64,000 bases of DNA. It comes from Streptomyces scabiei 87.22. Lineage in GTDB: Bacteria; Actinomycetota; Actinomycetes; Streptomycetales; Streptomycetaceae. Positions 34,461 to 45,120 of this stretch are shown one piece after another. Numbering within the stretch: the first letter of the stretch is position 1; each line of letters begins with the position of its first letter. The notes below the pieces were generated by a model, which saw only the letters and a program-made list of their open reading frames with translations, was not told the DNA's origin and searched no databases. Position numbers and translations under genes: made by a program. Location of the stretch: positions 62,001 to 126,000 of the forward strand of contig NC_013929.1 of NCBI RefSeq assembly GCF_000091305.1. The letters are read 5' to 3'.

Positions 34461-34622
34461 CCCAGATAGCAAAGTGGCGTGAAGCGGATCTTTGACGGTA
34501 CTGATGAGTTGGGCATCGCCAGGCTGCGGCTGCGCAAGCGCCAGGCCACCGCCGTGCCCCGACTGTCCGCCGCCCCGGGTTGGACCTGCTTCGGCGACTT
34601 CGCTGCTGAACACCAAGTGCGC

Positions 34623-36653
34623 TCAGTAGGCAGGCTGCCCATCAGATCGCGAGGTGTGGACCTCCAGTGCGGCGCGGACCGCCGATTCCAGGGCGCCCTC
34701 GATCCAGGCAGGCTTGAGGGAGGTGTGGTCACCAGCGAAGTGCAGCGGGCCTTCGGGCAGGGGAATGGAGGGCAGCAACTCGGTGTGCTGGCCAGGCAGT
34801 AGTACGGATGCCTCTCCGTAGGCGTAGGGGTCGCGCAGCCAGCTCTGGGTGCGTCCGGCGCCGGTGTAGAAGACCTCGACGCGCTGGCCGTAGACCTGCT
34901 GCAGTCCGCACAGGGCGTGGGGGTAGCGGGCCTCGTCGTCCAGGGAGTCCCAGCGAAGTGCGTCGTCGGCCCAGCTGTAGGAGGCCAGTACCACTCCGCC
35001 GGAGCTGCCGGGCACCGGGTGGGAGGGGTTATACATGAACCGGTTGGCGCTGTCGGACACCGAGCCGCCGCCCACGACGTGTGCGGCCTGCGGCTGGTCG
35101 CGGGAGACGGCACGGTTGGCGGCGTAGTGGGTGCGCTGGCCTGCGGTGATGTGGCCGTCCGGCACGGAGGGATGGACGCCAAGCAGGCTGCCGTCGGCGG
35201 GTGTGCGGCCGGTGCGGTAGGCGTCGTACAGCTTCGGGTCGATCCGGCCCAGCTCGCGTTTCCAGTCGGCCTCCGTGAACTCCCACCAACGGCGGCTGAA
35301 CTCCAGGAGCACCTTCGTGGCGCTGTCGTAGTGCAGTTCCGCGACCGCGCGGCGCTTGCGGTACGACATCAGGGGGCTGATCTGTACGTGCCGCAGACCG
35401 GAGAAGGGCACGGTGACCACGGCCGCGTCCGCGGTGAACTGCTCGCGCACGACCGGGCCGTCGCGCCCTTCTGAGACCGTGTCCACCCACACCCGATGGC
35501 CCTTGCGGCCGACGTGCGGGGTCTCGGAGGAAGGACGGTCAGGATCGTGGTACTCGACGCGGGTGACCCGGCGGTCGAACCGGACCGTGTCGCGCACCTG
35601 CGCCAGCAGTGCGTCCGGCAGCACCGCCGTGCCGCCCTCCAGCTCCCAGAAGGCGGTGTCGGGGCTGATGAGGGAGGAGCCGATGAAGCTGTGGATGAAC
35701 GACAGGGGCAGGCGTGACGTGAGGTTCTCCAGCGTGCCGATCAGGTCGACCGTGCGCTCGTCCAGCCCGGCGTGCTCGGTCAGGAAGCGGAACATCGACC
35801 AGTCACCGAATCGCTGGATGACCCTGGCCCAGCCCCGCACCCGTTCCGGCAGCGGCTTGTCGACCCGCTTGCCGCCGGCGTCCACGGTGCTGAACTCGTC
35901 GCGCACCGGATCCAGCACCGACCGAAGGATGGCCGCGGCGGGAGTGTCCCAGCGGGCGCGCGGCACGCCGAACGACCGGTTGATGCGGCGGGGCGCCCGG
36001 GCGTAGTCCACCCGCCGCATCCGGATGCCGTTGACGTAGATCCAGGTGCGGTTGGCGGGCTGGCCCTCACCGTCGACGTCAACGTAGTGGAAACGCCGTT
36101 TCTTCAGGTTCAGTTGGTCGATGAGACCCATCACCAGCGGGTGGCTGGAGGGCAGGCGCATGGCGCCCGCCTCTGCGTACTGACGGGGGTCGGCGAAAGG
36201 CTGAGCTGCCCGTTCGTGCCCGCCGCGGCGGAAGGTCTTGATACGTCCGCCCGCCCGGTTGCCGTTCGCCTCGAGAACGGTCACGTGGTGGCCCGCCCGC
36301 TTCAGCAGTAACGCCGTCACCAGACCGGCCGGGCCGGCCCCGACGACGAGGACCCTCTTGGGCTTTGCCGACCGCTGAGCGGGCAGTCCGTCCTTGAGCA
36401 CTCGCTCGTAGCGTGGGACCAAAGGCCGGTCGTTGTCGTCCACGACCAGTAGGGCCCGTGCCACAGCCAGGCACCTGTCGAAGTCCGCGCCCCGGGTGGG
36501 CGCCGGTGCGGCCGGGACGGCCTGTACAGGCATCGCCGAAGCAGGCGCGCCACCAGCCAGAGTCGTGGCCGCCGCAGCCATTCCCGCTGCCGTTGCGAAG
36601 CTGCGCCTGGACAGGTCCGAACCTGCCACGACGGCTTCGTGATCTCCAGTCAT
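34623..36653 (-). CDS. FAD-dependent L-amino acid oxidase, L-glutamate oxidase-like
   Basis: The 676-residue protein starts at ATG 36653 with a Tat-type leader ([20 protein letters not shown]), predicting export. The Rossmann FAD motif [20 protein letters not shown] is at about residue 105. It shares long blocks with the secreted L-glutamate oxidase of Streptomyces: [60 protein letters not shown], and the C-terminal FAD-binding [20 protein letters not shown]. It would oxidise an L-amino acid to the 2-oxo acid with ammonia and hydrogen peroxide, outside the cell. Glutamate preference is inferred from family likeness; related oxidases act on other amino acids. It is divergent from the ion-channel gene with about 300 bp between. 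Confidence 0.87.
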   Translation of the reverse strand: MTGDHEAVVAGSDLSRRSFATAAGMAAAATTLAGGAPASAMPVQAVPAAPAPTRGADFDRCLAVARALLVVDDNDRPLVPRYERVLKDGLPAQRSAKPKRVLVVGAGPAGLVTALLLKRAGHHVTVLEANGNRAGGRIKTFRRGGHERAAQPFADPRQYAEAGAMRLPSSHPLVMGLIDQLNLKKRRFHYVDVDGEGQPANRTWIYVNGIRMRRVDYARAPRRINRSFGVPRARWDTPAAAILRSVLDPVRDEFSTVDAGGKRVDKPLPERVRGWARVIQRFGDWSMFRFLTEHAGLDERTVDLIGTLENLTSRLPLSFIHSFIGSSLISPDTAFWELEGGTAVLPDALLAQVRDTVRFDRRVTRVEYHDPDRPSSETPHVGRKGHRVWVDTVSEGRDGPVVREQFTADAAVVTVPFSGLRHVQISPLMSYRKRRAVAELHYDSATKVLLEFSRRWWEFTEADWKRELGRIDPKLYDAYRTGRTPADGSLLGVHPSVPDGHITAGQRTHYAANRAVSRDQPQAAHVVGGGSVSDSANRFMYNPSHPVPGSSGGVVLASYSWADDALRWDSLDDEARYPHALCGLQQVYGQRVEVFYTGAGRTQSWLRDPYAYGEASVLLPGQHTELLPSIPLPEGPLHFAGDHTSLKPAWIEGALESAVRAALEVHTSRSDGQPAY

Positions 36654-36955
36654 GACGCACTTGTACCGGTCCGCCGACCCGGCCCGCCCACCTGCGCCGC
36701 AGCGTTGCCCCGAACGAGCGATGCCGAGGTCGAACCGCTGACGCCGGGTCGGAAGGCCACAGAGCCTCGCCCCTTGGCGACGTCCCCGAAGGGATGAAAG
36801 ACAGGCGGTGATCCGCATGTCACGGCCGCCTCGTCGGCACACTTCCGTGTGGCTGTGGCTGTGGCTGTGGCCGTGGCCGGCCGGTGGGGGAGCAGCGGGG
36901 CAAACCGGAGCGGCATGGCCGCTGCCGCGGGAGCTCGGCGGAACAGGGGGCAGGC

Positions 36956-38848
36956 GTGGGACGAAGGGCCGAACTCAAAGGCAGGGCACGCTACTGGTTC
37001 GACACCACGTTGGCACGCGGCACCTCCGCGCTCGTCGGCTGGCTTGCTGTGGGCTGCCTCGTAGTCGTCCTCCCGGCGAGCGCCGTGCTGGTGTGGACGG
37101 ACCCACATGCGCCGGCGTCCCGCGCGGAGAGGCTGGCAGAGATCTGGCGTCTCACCGGTGAGACACTGCGGCTCGGCGGAGCGACAGGCCCGCTCCTGCG
37201 CGTGCTGCTGTCGGTACTGCTCGCCCTGGTCGCCCTGGTGTACGTGTCCACTCTCGTCGGCCTGATCACCACCGGACTCACTGAGCGGCTCACCGCACTG
37301 CGACGGGGCCGCTCCACCGTTCTCGAGCAGGGACATTCGGTGGTGCTGGGCTGGTCCGAGCAGGTGTTCACGGTGGTGAGCGAGCTGGTGGCCGCCAACG
37401 CCAACCAGAGGTACGGCGCGGTGGCCGTGCTGGCGGACCGGAACAAGACCACTATGGAGGAGGCCCTCAGGAGCAAGGTGGGGGCCACCGGCCGCACCCG
37501 GCTGATCTGCCGTAGCGGTCCCCCCACCGATCCCGTCCTGCTCGCCCTGACCAACCCCGGCGCGGCCAGCGCCGTGCTGGTACTGCCCCACGACGATCCG
37601 TCGGGGGACCCGGACGTGGTCAAGACGCTGTTGGCGCTGCGTTCCGCACTCGGCCAGGGGGAAGGGCCGCCCGTCGTCGCCGCCGTCAGAGACGACCGGT
37701 ATCGGCTGGCGGCCACCCTCGCCGCCGGATCGCGCGGCATCGTTCTGGAGAGCGACGCGATCACCGCCCGGCTGATCGTGCAGTCCGCCCGCCGCCCCGG
37801 ACTGTCCCTGGTGTACCGCGACCTCCTGGACTTCGCCGGCGACGAGTTCTACCTCGCCTTCGATCCGGCCCTGACCGGCCGCTCCTTCGGCGACACGCTG
37901 CTGGCCTACGCCACCTCCAGCGTGGTCGGCCTGCTGCGCGACGGCAGGCCCTTGCTCAACCCGCCGCCGCAGACCCTGATCGGCCCCGGAGACCGGCTGA
38001 TCGTCATCACGCGGGACGACGACACCGCACGGCTCAGCGACTGCTCCGGGCTGGTCGACGAGTCGGTGATGACACCCTGGCGGCCGGCGAACGCCCGGCC
38101 CGAACGGCTCCTGATCCTCGGATGGAACCGGCGGGCCTCGCTCATTGTCGAACAGTTGGGCCGGTCCGCCGCGCACGGTTCGGTCATTGCCGTGGTGGCG
38201 GACCGGGACGAGGTGACAGCCGAACAGGTCAGGGGCATCGATACACACTCCGCACCTTGCCTGACCGTCACGTTCCGGCCTGGAGACATCACCCGACCCG
38301 AGACACTTCGTTGTCTGGAGATCGACTCGTACGACAGCGTTGTCGTGCTCGGCCCGGACCCCGTGGCGGGACAGCAGCCGGACGAGGCCGACAACCGGAC
38401 CCTCGTCACGCTCCTCGTTCTGCAACTACTGGAACGGCAGACGGGACGGGAGCTGCCGGTGGTCACAGAGATGACCGACGACCGCAATCGGACGCTCGCG
38501 CCCGTCAGCCCCGGAGCGGATGTGATCATCAGTGGAAAACTCATCGGCTTGCTAATGGCCCAGATTTCCCAGAATCGGCACCTTGCCGCAGTGTTCGAGG
38601 AACTGTTCTCTCCCACCGGCAGTCAGATCCACCTGCGGCCGGCGTCGTCATACGTCCTGCCCGGCTGTGAGGCGTCCTTCGCCACGGTCGTCGCAGCCGC
38701 GCAGCGGCGCGGCGAATGTGCCATCGGCTACCGCCGCCACGACCGGGCCATGGCCGCTCCCGACCACGGAGTGCGCATCAACCCGGACAAGAACGAGCGA
38801 CGCTGCTGGACCGGCCGTGACGAGGTGGTCGTGATCGCGCAGGACTGA
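36956..38848 (+). CDS. CASTOR/POLLUX-type ion channel with RCK-like domains
   Basis: The 630-residue protein starts at GTG 36956 behind AGGGGG; the open frame extends 24 codons further without coding quality. A membrane segment [20 protein letters not shown] is followed by a pore-like region and helix ([20 protein letters not shown]). Two Rossmann/RCK-like regulatory halves come next: [20 protein letters not shown] and [20 protein letters not shown]. This arrangement matches the CASTOR/POLLUX-related putative channels frequent in Streptomyces. It probably passes K+ or Ca2+ and is gated by ligands on the RCK domains. A GTGGCT repeat tract precedes the gene (36843-36880). Confidence 0.85.
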   Translation: MGRRAELKGRARYWFDTTLARGTSALVGWLAVGCLVVVLPASAVLVWTDPHAPASRAERLAEIWRLTGETLRLGGATGPLLRVLLSVLLALVALVYVSTLVGLITTGLTERLTALRRGRSTVLEQGHSVVLGWSEQVFTVVSELVAANANQRYGAVAVLADRNKTTMEEALRSKVGATGRTRLICRSGPPTDPVLLALTNPGAASAVLVLPHDDPSGDPDVVKTLLALRSALGQGEGPPVVAAVRDDRYRLAATLAAGSRGIVLESDAITARLIVQSARRPGLSLVYRDLLDFAGDEFYLAFDPALTGRSFGDTLLAYATSSVVGLLRDGRPLLNPPPQTLIGPGDRLIVITRDDDTARLSDCSGLVDESVMTPWRPANARPERLLILGWNRRASLIVEQLGRSAAHGSVIAVVADRDEVTAEQVRGIDTHSAPCLTVTFRPGDITRPETLRCLEIDSYDSVVVLGPDPVAGQQPDEADNRTLVTLLVLQLLERQTGRELPVVTEMTDDRNRTLAPVSPGADVIISGKLIGLLMAQISQNRHLAAVFEELFSPTGSQIHLRPASSYVLPGCEASFATVVAAAQRRGECAIGYRRHDRAMAAPDHGVRINPDKNERRCWTGRDEVVVIAQD

Positions 38849-39124
38849 CACACCCTCTCAGAGGTCGTTCTGCTTCGAACCTCGTACGCGGATTCTGCTG
38901 GTCGGCATGAGATCCCATGTGCCGCGGGAGATTCGGTCCGTTCCTGGCCGAGATGCCGTGGGGTGGCGGATGCCGTCGATGCAGGCGGTTTCGGATAGCG
39001 CGGCAGAAGACCGCGGCAGTGCGGGTGGACGAACTCGAAGCTGAGCTGGAGCGGGTGCGGACGGCTCTGGCGGAGCGGACGAGGTGCTCAGGTTCCATGC
39101 GCCCGCCGTGGTATGAGGCCTCAC

Positions 39125-40061
39125 ATGGAAGCTTGTGGGCTGCCAGTTCCATGCCGCGATCCCAGGTCAGCGTGCTGCGTAGTCGGGAATCCATGCGCTC
39201 GTAGGTCTCGGCCGGAGCGGGAACGACCACGGTGGTGTGGCGGCTGGCGAGTTTCACGACCGTGAGGAACCGTGGCTTCCGGTCGACCAGCGTGGCGACC
39301 TGGCTGTTGTTCGAGCCGATCACCAGATCGCCTTCCAGATGCCCGAACTCGCTGCGGTCCTCCGCCGCCTGGGGCCGGTCCTCGATTGGTCGGGCATCGG
39401 TGATCTGTGAGCGCCACTGTCCTTTCACCGTGTGGCGCTTGTTCTTCCGGATCGGGCGGCCAGTTCGCAGGCGCTTGGACAGCTCGCGGGGGATCACTTT
39501 CCAGCGGGTGGTGTAGACCGATCGGTAGATCGTCTCGTGGCTGATCTCCATCCCCGGGTCGTCACCATGATGCCGACGCAAGTGACCGACGATCTGTGCC
39601 GGCGACCACTCCTCCCTCAGCAGAAGCAGCACCGTCTCCCTCAGCGCGGGCCTGCGGGCAAGCAGGCACTGCTTCGGCCGCCGGGCGCGGTCAAGTGCGC
39701 GTTCCTGCGCAGCGATTGCCCGGTAGACGTCGCGTCCGCCGTTGTTGTTGATTTCGCGGCTGATCGTCGACACCGCACGGCCCAGCAGGCCGGCGATCGC
39801 CCGGTAGGAATCGCCGGCACAAAGCCCGCGTGAGATCTCCTCCCGCTCGCCCATGGTCAAGCTTCCGGCGCGCGCCTTGCGGGGCACGGGAGCGATTCCT
39901 CCGTGGTGCTTGAGGACGGTGAACACCGAGCCGGGCGGCTTGCCGATCTGTCTCGAGATGACGCTGATCGACTCCCCGGACCTCCACCGCCGCCACAGGT
40001 CGGCCTTCATCTCGTCCGACATCCCCGGCCGACCCAGTCTCGCCACGTATACCGTCCTCAA
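39125..40061 (-). pseudogene. IS30-family transposase lacking its C-terminus
   Basis: From ATG 40061 about 310 residues are intact: an N-terminal HTH (RSGESISVISRQIGKPPGSV), a second HTH (YRAIAGLLGRAVSTISREIN), and the DDE core start with Asp in FGHLEGDLVIGSNNSQVATL and Asp in LTWDRGMELAAHK. Immediately after this Asp, at about 39125, homology ends, so the catalytic Glu block is missing. The 38.86-39.12 kb DNA beyond holds a fragment (RVDELEAELERVRTALAERT on the plus strand) of unknown origin. Confidence 0.85.
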
Positions 40062-40092
40062 CCAGCGCTGTTGCTCTGACCGGTTGAATCTA

Positions 40093-40256
40093 AGGTCGCT
40101 TTTTTCAGTTTCTCGATGGTCTGCTGCTGTTCGCGGTTCTCCTTGCGCAACCGCCGCAGTTCCTCGCGCTCGGCGCTGGTCAGCTCGCCGGGCTGCCCCT
40201 CGCTCTGGTCTGAGCCAAAGGTGCGGATCGGTTGCGAGCGGGCGTTCTTTGACATC
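40093..40256 (-). pseudogene. IS3 OrfA fragment interrupted by IS30
   Basis: The frame reads ELTSAEREELRRLRKENREQ and QQTIEKLKKAT, the leucine-zipper end of IS3 OrfA, and stops being OrfA-like exactly where the IS30 end begins (TTAGATTCAACCGGT side). The orfB half is not found on the other side of IS30. Confidence 0.65.
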
Positions 40257-40567
40257 TGCACCACCGCCCCGAGAACTTTGTCACCGGGCCCCCTCCTCCC
40301 GCACCGGAAGAATCCCCTCGACGCCCCCTGACCGGTCACGGGAGCAAACCGAAGAACAGGCCGAGGCCGCATGGGCACCGCCAGGGCGCTCCACAAGATT
40401 TCCACAGACTTCCCCGTTACGGTCCGGCCGCCTGTGCCGAAGGGGTGCGGGCCCGGGGCCACTCGGGGCGACCACGTGCTCCGCGAACGGGCCCTCCGGA
40501 CCTCACACGCGGCTTGGCCGGCAGTATCGTCCACCGCGCCCGCGGTAGAGCGCTCACAGGAGAACAG

Positions 40568-42058
40568 GTGATCCAGCGTCAGACATTGGCGGGACGCTAC
40601 CGCGTCGGTTCCCGCCTCGGCAGCGGAGGAATGGCCGAGGTCTACCTGGCTCAGGACTTGCGGCTCGGGCGTACGGTGGCGGTGAAGACGTTGCGTGCCG
40701 ATATGGCCTTCGACCCGTACTTCCGCGAGCGGTTCCGCCGCGAGGCAAGGTCGGCGGCGTCACTGAACCACCCGTCAGTGGTGGCTGTCTACGACAGCGG
40801 CGAGGAACAACTCACCGGCGGCGGCGTCCTGCCGTACATCGTGATGGAGTATGTGCCCGGGACGACACTCGCCGAGAGGTTGCGCTCCGAGATTCCCCCC
40901 ACGCTCCAGCAGGCGCTGGAGCTGACGGACGGCGTCCTGCGGGCACTGGAACACGCCCATGGGGCAGGCATCGTCCATCGTGACGTCAAGCCTGCCAACG
41001 TCATGCTGACCGCCGACGGCGCCGTCAAGGTGATGGACTTCGGTATCGCGCGGGCCATGTCGGGCCAGGAGACGGCGATCACCCAGGCCTCCATAGTGAT
41101 CGGCACCGCGGAATACCTGTCGCCGGAGCAGGCCATCGGGCAGCCCGCGGACGCGCGCAGCGACCTGTACGCGGTCGGTTGCCTTTTCCATGAGCTGCTG
41201 ACCGGACGCCCTCCCTTCCATGGCGGCTCTCCCCTCTCGGTCGCCCACCGACAGGTCCGGGAAACACTGCGAGCCCCCTCGGAGATCGTTCCCGGCATTC
41301 CCCCGGAGGTGGACGCACTGGTCCTGAAGGCGCTCGCGAAGGACCCGGCACAACGTCACCAGGATGCTCCGGCGATGCGGGCCGCCGTTGCCGCGGTGCG
41401 GACCTCTCTGACGGCCGAAGCTCCAACCACCGCAACCCTCCATATCGACTCGGGGCGGACCGAGTTCGACTTGGAGCGGAGCGAGCCACCATCAGCCGCC
41501 ACACGCAAGGCAAGGAACCCCCGCCGTCGAACACGCCCCCGCCGCGTCCTTCACGCCGTGGCCGTCTCGCTGGTCATCGCACTCGGCGGTGCAGGAACGT
41601 CCGTCTGGTTGACCCTCCACTCTCCCGCCGAGTCCAGACAGCATCAAGTGCCCGCTCCGGACCTGCTCGGAAGAACGCTGCCGGACGCACGGGCCCAAGC
41701 CCGGACCACCGGATTCCGCCTGGTGCGCAGCAGCTCGGGCCTCTGCAGCGACCTCAGGCAAACAGGGGGCCGCGTCTGCGGCCAGAGTCCGTCTGCCGGC
41801 TCCTTGCTCGATCAAGGCTCGGTCATCACCGTCTTTGTCGCCCCCAGGGACCGGCGCACAGACACCGCATCGGCCTCTACGACACACAACGAGATACTGG
41901 TGACGACCCAGTGGGCGCCCAGCGCGGCGCTGTTCGCCCTCGGATCGACACCTCGTTCGTTCGCCCTCGGATCGACACCTCGTTCGTCGACAGCACCAGC
42001 AAGTGAGCGAAGCATGCAAAGTGGACTGTCGGGCCGAGACGGGGCTGCCAAACCATGA
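40568..42058 (+). CDS. Ser/Thr protein kinase with one PASTA domain
   Basis: The 496-residue protein starts at GTG 40568, eight bases after AGGAGAAC. The kinase domain (about 10-270) is complete: glycine loop GSGGMAEVYLA, Lys in TVAVKTLRAD, catalytic HRDVKPAN, and DFGIAR. A basic juxtamembrane stretch and one membrane helix (VAVSLVIALGGAGTSVWLTL) lead to an external PASTA repeat (VPAPDLLGRTLPDARAQART…GSVITVFV). PASTA kinases sense cell-wall fragments and control growth or antibiotic production. Unusually, there is only one PASTA unit. It is followed by a 60-residue low-complexity tail containing a perfect FALGSTPRS duplication, which may come from foreign DNA fused to the 3' end. Confidence 0.92.
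   Translation: MIQRQTLAGRYRVGSRLGSGGMAEVYLAQDLRLGRTVAVKTLRADMAFDPYFRERFRREARSAASLNHPSVVAVYDSGEEQLTGGGVLPYIVMEYVPGTTLAERLRSEIPPTLQQALELTDGVLRALEHAHGAGIVHRDVKPANVMLTADGAVKVMDFGIARAMSGQETAITQASIVIGTAEYLSPEQAIGQPADARSDLYAVGCLFHELLTGRPPFHGGSPLSVAHRQVRETLRAPSEIVPGIPPEVDALVLKALAKDPAQRHQDAPAMRAAVAAVRTSLTAEAPTTATLHIDSGRTEFDLERSEPPSAATRKARNPRRRTRPRRVLHAVAVSLVIALGGAGTSVWLTLHSPAESRQHQVPAPDLLGRTLPDARAQARTTGFRLVRSSSGLCSDLRQTGGRVCGQSPSAGSLLDQGSVITVFVAPRDRRTDTASASTTHNEILVTTQWAPSAALFALGSTPRSFALGSTPRSSTAPASERSMQSGLSGRDGAAKP
41933..41986 (+). repeat. Perfect tandem 27-bp repeat in the kinase tail
   Basis: Two identical 27-bp units (41933-41959 and 41960-41986) encode FALGSTPRS twice at the C-terminal tail of the kinase. 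Confidence 0.9.
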
Positions 42059-42210
42059 CCACAGTCGTTTCGGTACTGCCACCGAGGCCGCGACCCGCGG
42101 CAGGACCGCACCGTGCTACCCCCGCCGTGATGACGACCGCACAGACTTCCGGGGCGTCCTGTCCGAGGGGACCGGAGCGCTCACCGAGTGGGACATCGAG
42201 AGGGACATCA

Positions 42211-42405
42211 ATGGAGGGGGACACGATGGTGCCGACGTTCGACGAGACGGCGAAGCTGGTCGGCAGGGCTGCCGACCTGGCACGATTCGACTCGGTGATC
42301 GGCCGTGTGGGGCAGGACGATGCCCCCGCCGTGATCGACGTCGCCGGAGACGCCGGCATGGGCAAGAGCCGACTGCTCAGCGAGTTCTGTGCGAGGACGC
42401 GGCCG
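42211..42405 (+). pseudogene. N-terminal fragment of a LAL/AAA-type regulator
   Basis: From ATG 42211 (or 42226) the frame gives AKLVGRAADLARFDSVIGRV and the Walker A region VIDVAGDAGMGKSRLLSEF, the start of the AAA ATPase of LAL-type LuxR regulators. After about 60 residues homology ends and the frame shifts into an unrelated tail. Its C-terminal part is not adjacent. The flanking 42.06-42.21 and 42.41-42.59 kb stretches hold no recognisable gene. Confidence 0.65.
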
Positions 42406-42592
42406 CCCTCACCGCCAAGGTCCGCAAGGAGGTACGCGTCGAGGCCTGATCCACACGGTCGTTGGTGTTGTGGCCGCACAGGTTCGCCGGGTTCGATCAA
42501 GCTGCGGTCCTGAGAGGGGGTCCGCCCCGGCGCAGCTGAGCATGCGTCAGACAGCTGAGATGCGGAGCACGGGCTGGGGCAGTCCAAGGCGG

Positions 42593-43996
42593 TCATGGCG
42601 CCGGTGGGTACGAGGGGTGCCGGTCGGTGTCCGTCTGGTCTGGCTGTGCGGAGCCGGTGGTGAGTGGCGGTCGGGGGACCGGGGTGGGTAGTCCGAGGAG
42701 GCGTCCCCGGACGGCGGAGGCCAGCAGTGCCGGGTGGAGCAGGCCTGCGGGCGAGCCGACGAGGTGATAGACGCGGTCCAGGGCGCGCTGGGCCCTCAGG
42801 TTGCCGTGTGCGGCGAGCCGGTCCACCTCGCCGGACCAGCGGCCGAACAGCGCGTCGAGGCCGGATGCCGGGCGGCCGGCGGTGTGGCGCAGGTCCTCGC
42901 CGGTCGCGATGGCCCAGGGGAGGTCCGCCGCCCGGTGAAGCCGGCGCATCAGGCGTCGCTCCCGTCCCGGGCGCACGTCTGTGGCCAGCGCTTGCCGCAG
43001 GAGCAGGGCCTGGGTGGAGGCGACGGTGATGCCCTGGCCGTAGACCGGGTTGAAGGCGCACAAGGCGTCGCCCACGACCAGCAGCCCGTCGGGCCAGTGC
43101 GTCAGGCGGTCGTAGCGGCGCCGCACATTGTTGGTGCGGCGGTGGGCCGTGATGTCGCCGAGTGGGTGGGCGCTGCGGGTGAAGTCGGCGAGCGCCGGGT
43201 CCCGCAGCCGGTTCAGGAAGGCGTCGAAACCGGCCGGGTCGCGGGGCGGCCGGTGGTCTCCGGCGCCTACCGCCGCCACCATCCAGCGTCCGTCTTCGAC
43301 TGGTAGCGCCACACCGCCGGCCGGTGCGCCCGGAACGGGAAGTATGACGATTCCCGCGACCTTGCCGAGGTGGTCGGGTGGGGCGGCGTAGACGCGTCCC
43401 GCGTAGCCGAATCCGGCATCGACGACGGTGGTCGCAGGCTTTTCGATTCCCCATGGCGACAGCCAGTCGGGCAGTCGGGAGCTGCGCCCGGAGGCATCGA
43501 CGACGAGGTCGGCCCGAACGGGCGGTGCGTTGAAGCACTCGACCATCCAGCCGCCGCCGGTCGTGGTGGCGCCGCGGCTCAGGCCTCGCACCCGCGCACC
43601 GCCGCGCAGCTCCACCCCGGGCAGCTCCGCCACCCGCTGCCGGACCAGGTGCTCGACCAGCGGGCGGGTGGCGGAGACCAGTTCGAGCGCCGGTGTGCCG
43701 AACGGCGCCCATCCGCGTTCGCCCAGCCACGCCAGGTCGCCCGTGTCCAGCGGCACCCCGCCCGCGGCGACCAACTGTTTGCGCAGCCCGGGAAGAAGTT
43801 CCTCGATCGCCGACAGCCCGCGGTGGAGCAGTACATGGGGCTGGCGGCCCTGCGGGACACCGCCGCGCGGCGCAGGCATCCCATGGCTTCGGTTCTGTTC
43901 GAGGACGGTGACCGGGCGACCGGTCGCCCCGATCACCGCTGCCGTCAGCAGCCCGGCCATGCCCGCCCCGATGATGACGGTGTGCTCGGCGTTCAT
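42593..43996 (-). CDS. FAD-dependent monooxygenase/epoxidase-like enzyme
   Basis: The 467-residue protein starts at ATG 43996, five bases after the stop of the upstream GNAT gene, so the two are coupled. It has the dinucleotide fold TVIIGAGMAGLLTAAVIGAT, the signature RGGVPQGRQPHVLLHRG, which is shared by flavin epoxidases of polyether pathways (MonCI/Lsd18-like), and GLLVVGDALCAFNPVYGQGI for FAD phosphate binding. These enzymes epoxidise or hydroxylate alkenes. No polyketide or terpene genes are in the window, so the substrate is unknown. The neighbouring acyl-ACP desaturase remnant hints at an unsaturated fatty acyl substrate, as an inference only. Confidence 0.82.
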   Translation of the reverse strand: MNAEHTVIIGAGMAGLLTAAVIGATGRPVTVLEQNRSHGMPAPRGGVPQGRQPHVLLHRGLSAIEELLPGLRKQLVAAGGVPLDTGDLAWLGERGWAPFGTPALELVSATRPLVEHLVRQRVAELPGVELRGGARVRGLSRGATTTGGGWMVECFNAPPVRADLVVDASGRSSRLPDWLSPWGIEKPATTVVDAGFGYAGRVYAAPPDHLGKVAGIVILPVPGAPAGGVALPVEDGRWMVAAVGAGDHRPPRDPAGFDAFLNRLRDPALADFTRSAHPLGDITAHRRTNNVRRRYDRLTHWPDGLLVVGDALCAFNPVYGQGITVASTQALLLRQALATDVRPGRERRLMRRLHRAADLPWAIATGEDLRHTAGRPASGLDALFGRWSGEVDRLAAHGNLRAQRALDRVYHLVGSPAGLLHPALLASAVRGRLLGLPTPVPRPPLTTGSAQPDQTDTDRHPSYPPAP

Positions 43997-44001
43997 GTCG
44001 G

Positions 44002-44748
44002 CTACACCAGCCGGAAAAGGAGCCGCCGCATCTGCTTCAACCACGGTAGCGGCACGAGGCGCCACAGCGGAGCACCGGCAGACAGTGGTATGTGCCCGCG
44101 GAGTATGGCCCCGTAATCGAGTGACGCGGTGTGTGGAAAATATCCGGACTTGCAGGCCACGATATCTTTGAAACCCTTGTTGTGGTAATAGCGTAGCTGC
44201 GGGTCACGAGGAAGGTCCTGACGTTTTTCGCGCATGTATACCTCCACCGGCATGTCCGGGTTGGCGCGCCGCCATGCCTGGAGACCGGGCATCGGGGAGC
44301 CGAGATAGATATCGCGCCAGCCGTGTTTGAGCGCGTGCGGCCAGAAGAACTCGAATATGGCGGTCACCGCGTCCGCGTCGACACTGCTCAGGCTGATTCC
44401 GAAGAGCGATCCGGTGGCTTTTGGATGGGGCGTCTCCACCCGGGCGCAGTCGGCCCAGGTGGCCGCTGAGCCCAACTCCGCGGTCGTGATCGGCTTCATG
44501 AACAACGAGGCCAGCGCCGCCCCGCCCGTCTCGAACGCCCCTATGCTCAACCCCGGAAACGCCTGGATACGGGCGGCCAGCTCCACGCGGTCCGCCGCCT
44601 GGTCCTGGTCCCACTTCGCATGCTCCAGCGTGATGAGCGCCTTGACGTCACCCGGCCGCAGAAAACGAACCTCGATGGAGTTCGAGGGAGTGCCGGATTC
44701 CCTGTCGGGGTGGTTCTGGATCAACTGGCGCGGACTGACCATGGCCAT
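44002..44748 (-). CDS. GNAT-like acyltransferase family protein
   Basis: The 248-residue protein starts at ATG 44748, chosen for AGGAGAG six bases upstream; the frame opens at 44790. The N-terminal half has a GNAT-like layout (IEVRFLRPGDVKALITLEHA, ARIQAFPGLSIGAFETGGAA, TGSLFGISLSSVDADAVTAI). The second half contains RYYHNKGFKDIVACKSGYFP, resembling the acyl-CoA-binding end of acetyltransferases. The stop is five bases from the start of the FAD enzyme, so both are made together. The substrate is not recognisable; a role in modifying the product of the FAD enzyme or in making a long-chain amide is possible. Confidence 0.65.
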   Translation of the reverse strand: MAMVSPRQLIQNHPDRESGTPSNSIEVRFLRPGDVKALITLEHAKWDQDQAADRVELAARIQAFPGLSIGAFETGGAALASLFMKPITTAELGSAATWADCARVETPHPKATGSLFGISLSSVDADAVTAIFEFFWPHALKHGWRDIYLGSPMPGLQAWRRANPDMPVEVYMREKRQDLPRDPQLRYYHNKGFKDIVACKSGYFPHTASLDYGAILRGHIPLSAGAPLWRLVPLPWLKQMRRLLFRLV

Positions 44749-44793
44749 GTTTTCTCTCCTGGAAACCGAATCGGAATGCATCTCGATCATGCC

Positions 44794-44906
44794 GACCGAC
44801 CGATCGTTAGGGAAGCCCTTCGATATTGCGGACGGGATTTGTGCATGAATTGTTCACCTCACGTTCACGCTCGAAATCCCGTATTCATTCGACGTTCGGA
44901 GTGAAT
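44794..44906. promoter_or_regulatory. Divergent promoter region with two palindromes
   Basis: The 372-bp gap between the GNAT gene and the acyl-ACP desaturase contains ACCGATCGTT near 44797 (8 of 10 palindromic, a TetR-like core). It also has the inverted repeat ATTCATTC-8 bp-GAGTGAAT at 44883-44906. AT content is locally higher than in flanking genes. A shared regulator for both directions is inferred. Confidence 0.35.
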
Positions 44907-45120
44907 GTGATCCCGACTACATTTTCCGGTCCCGCGAGAATTCGCGGGTACTCTTCAAATGGCGTCACGCCTGCCCCGGATTTCTTGGCCGGCGGCCCCT
45001 CGCCACCCGTGCAGAAGCGGGCAGGTATTTCGCGTATTTCGCGCGCTCGCAGCGGACACCGCGGATCCGGCTCGCGTGTTCCCCTCGCCGTCTTTCCCCT
45101 CCCCGTCTCAGGGAAGCCGT

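Noticed and set aside
36843..36880. GTGGCT repeat tract as a regulatory or CRISPR-like array
   Set aside because: Short imperfect simple repeat without spacers; ordinary low-complexity DNA.
42211..42405. The LAL N-terminal fragment as the missing start of the LuxR remnant at 19253-20200
   Set aside because: The orientation would fit an inversion of 20200-42400, but about 500 residues between the two pieces are absent and the dehydrogenase fragment finds no partner at 42.4 kb, so a common origin cannot be supported.
41877..43730. 617-codon minus-strand frame across the kinase tail and FAD gene
   Set aside because: Low-complexity translation in the wrong frame of the FAD enzyme and antisense to the kinase tail.
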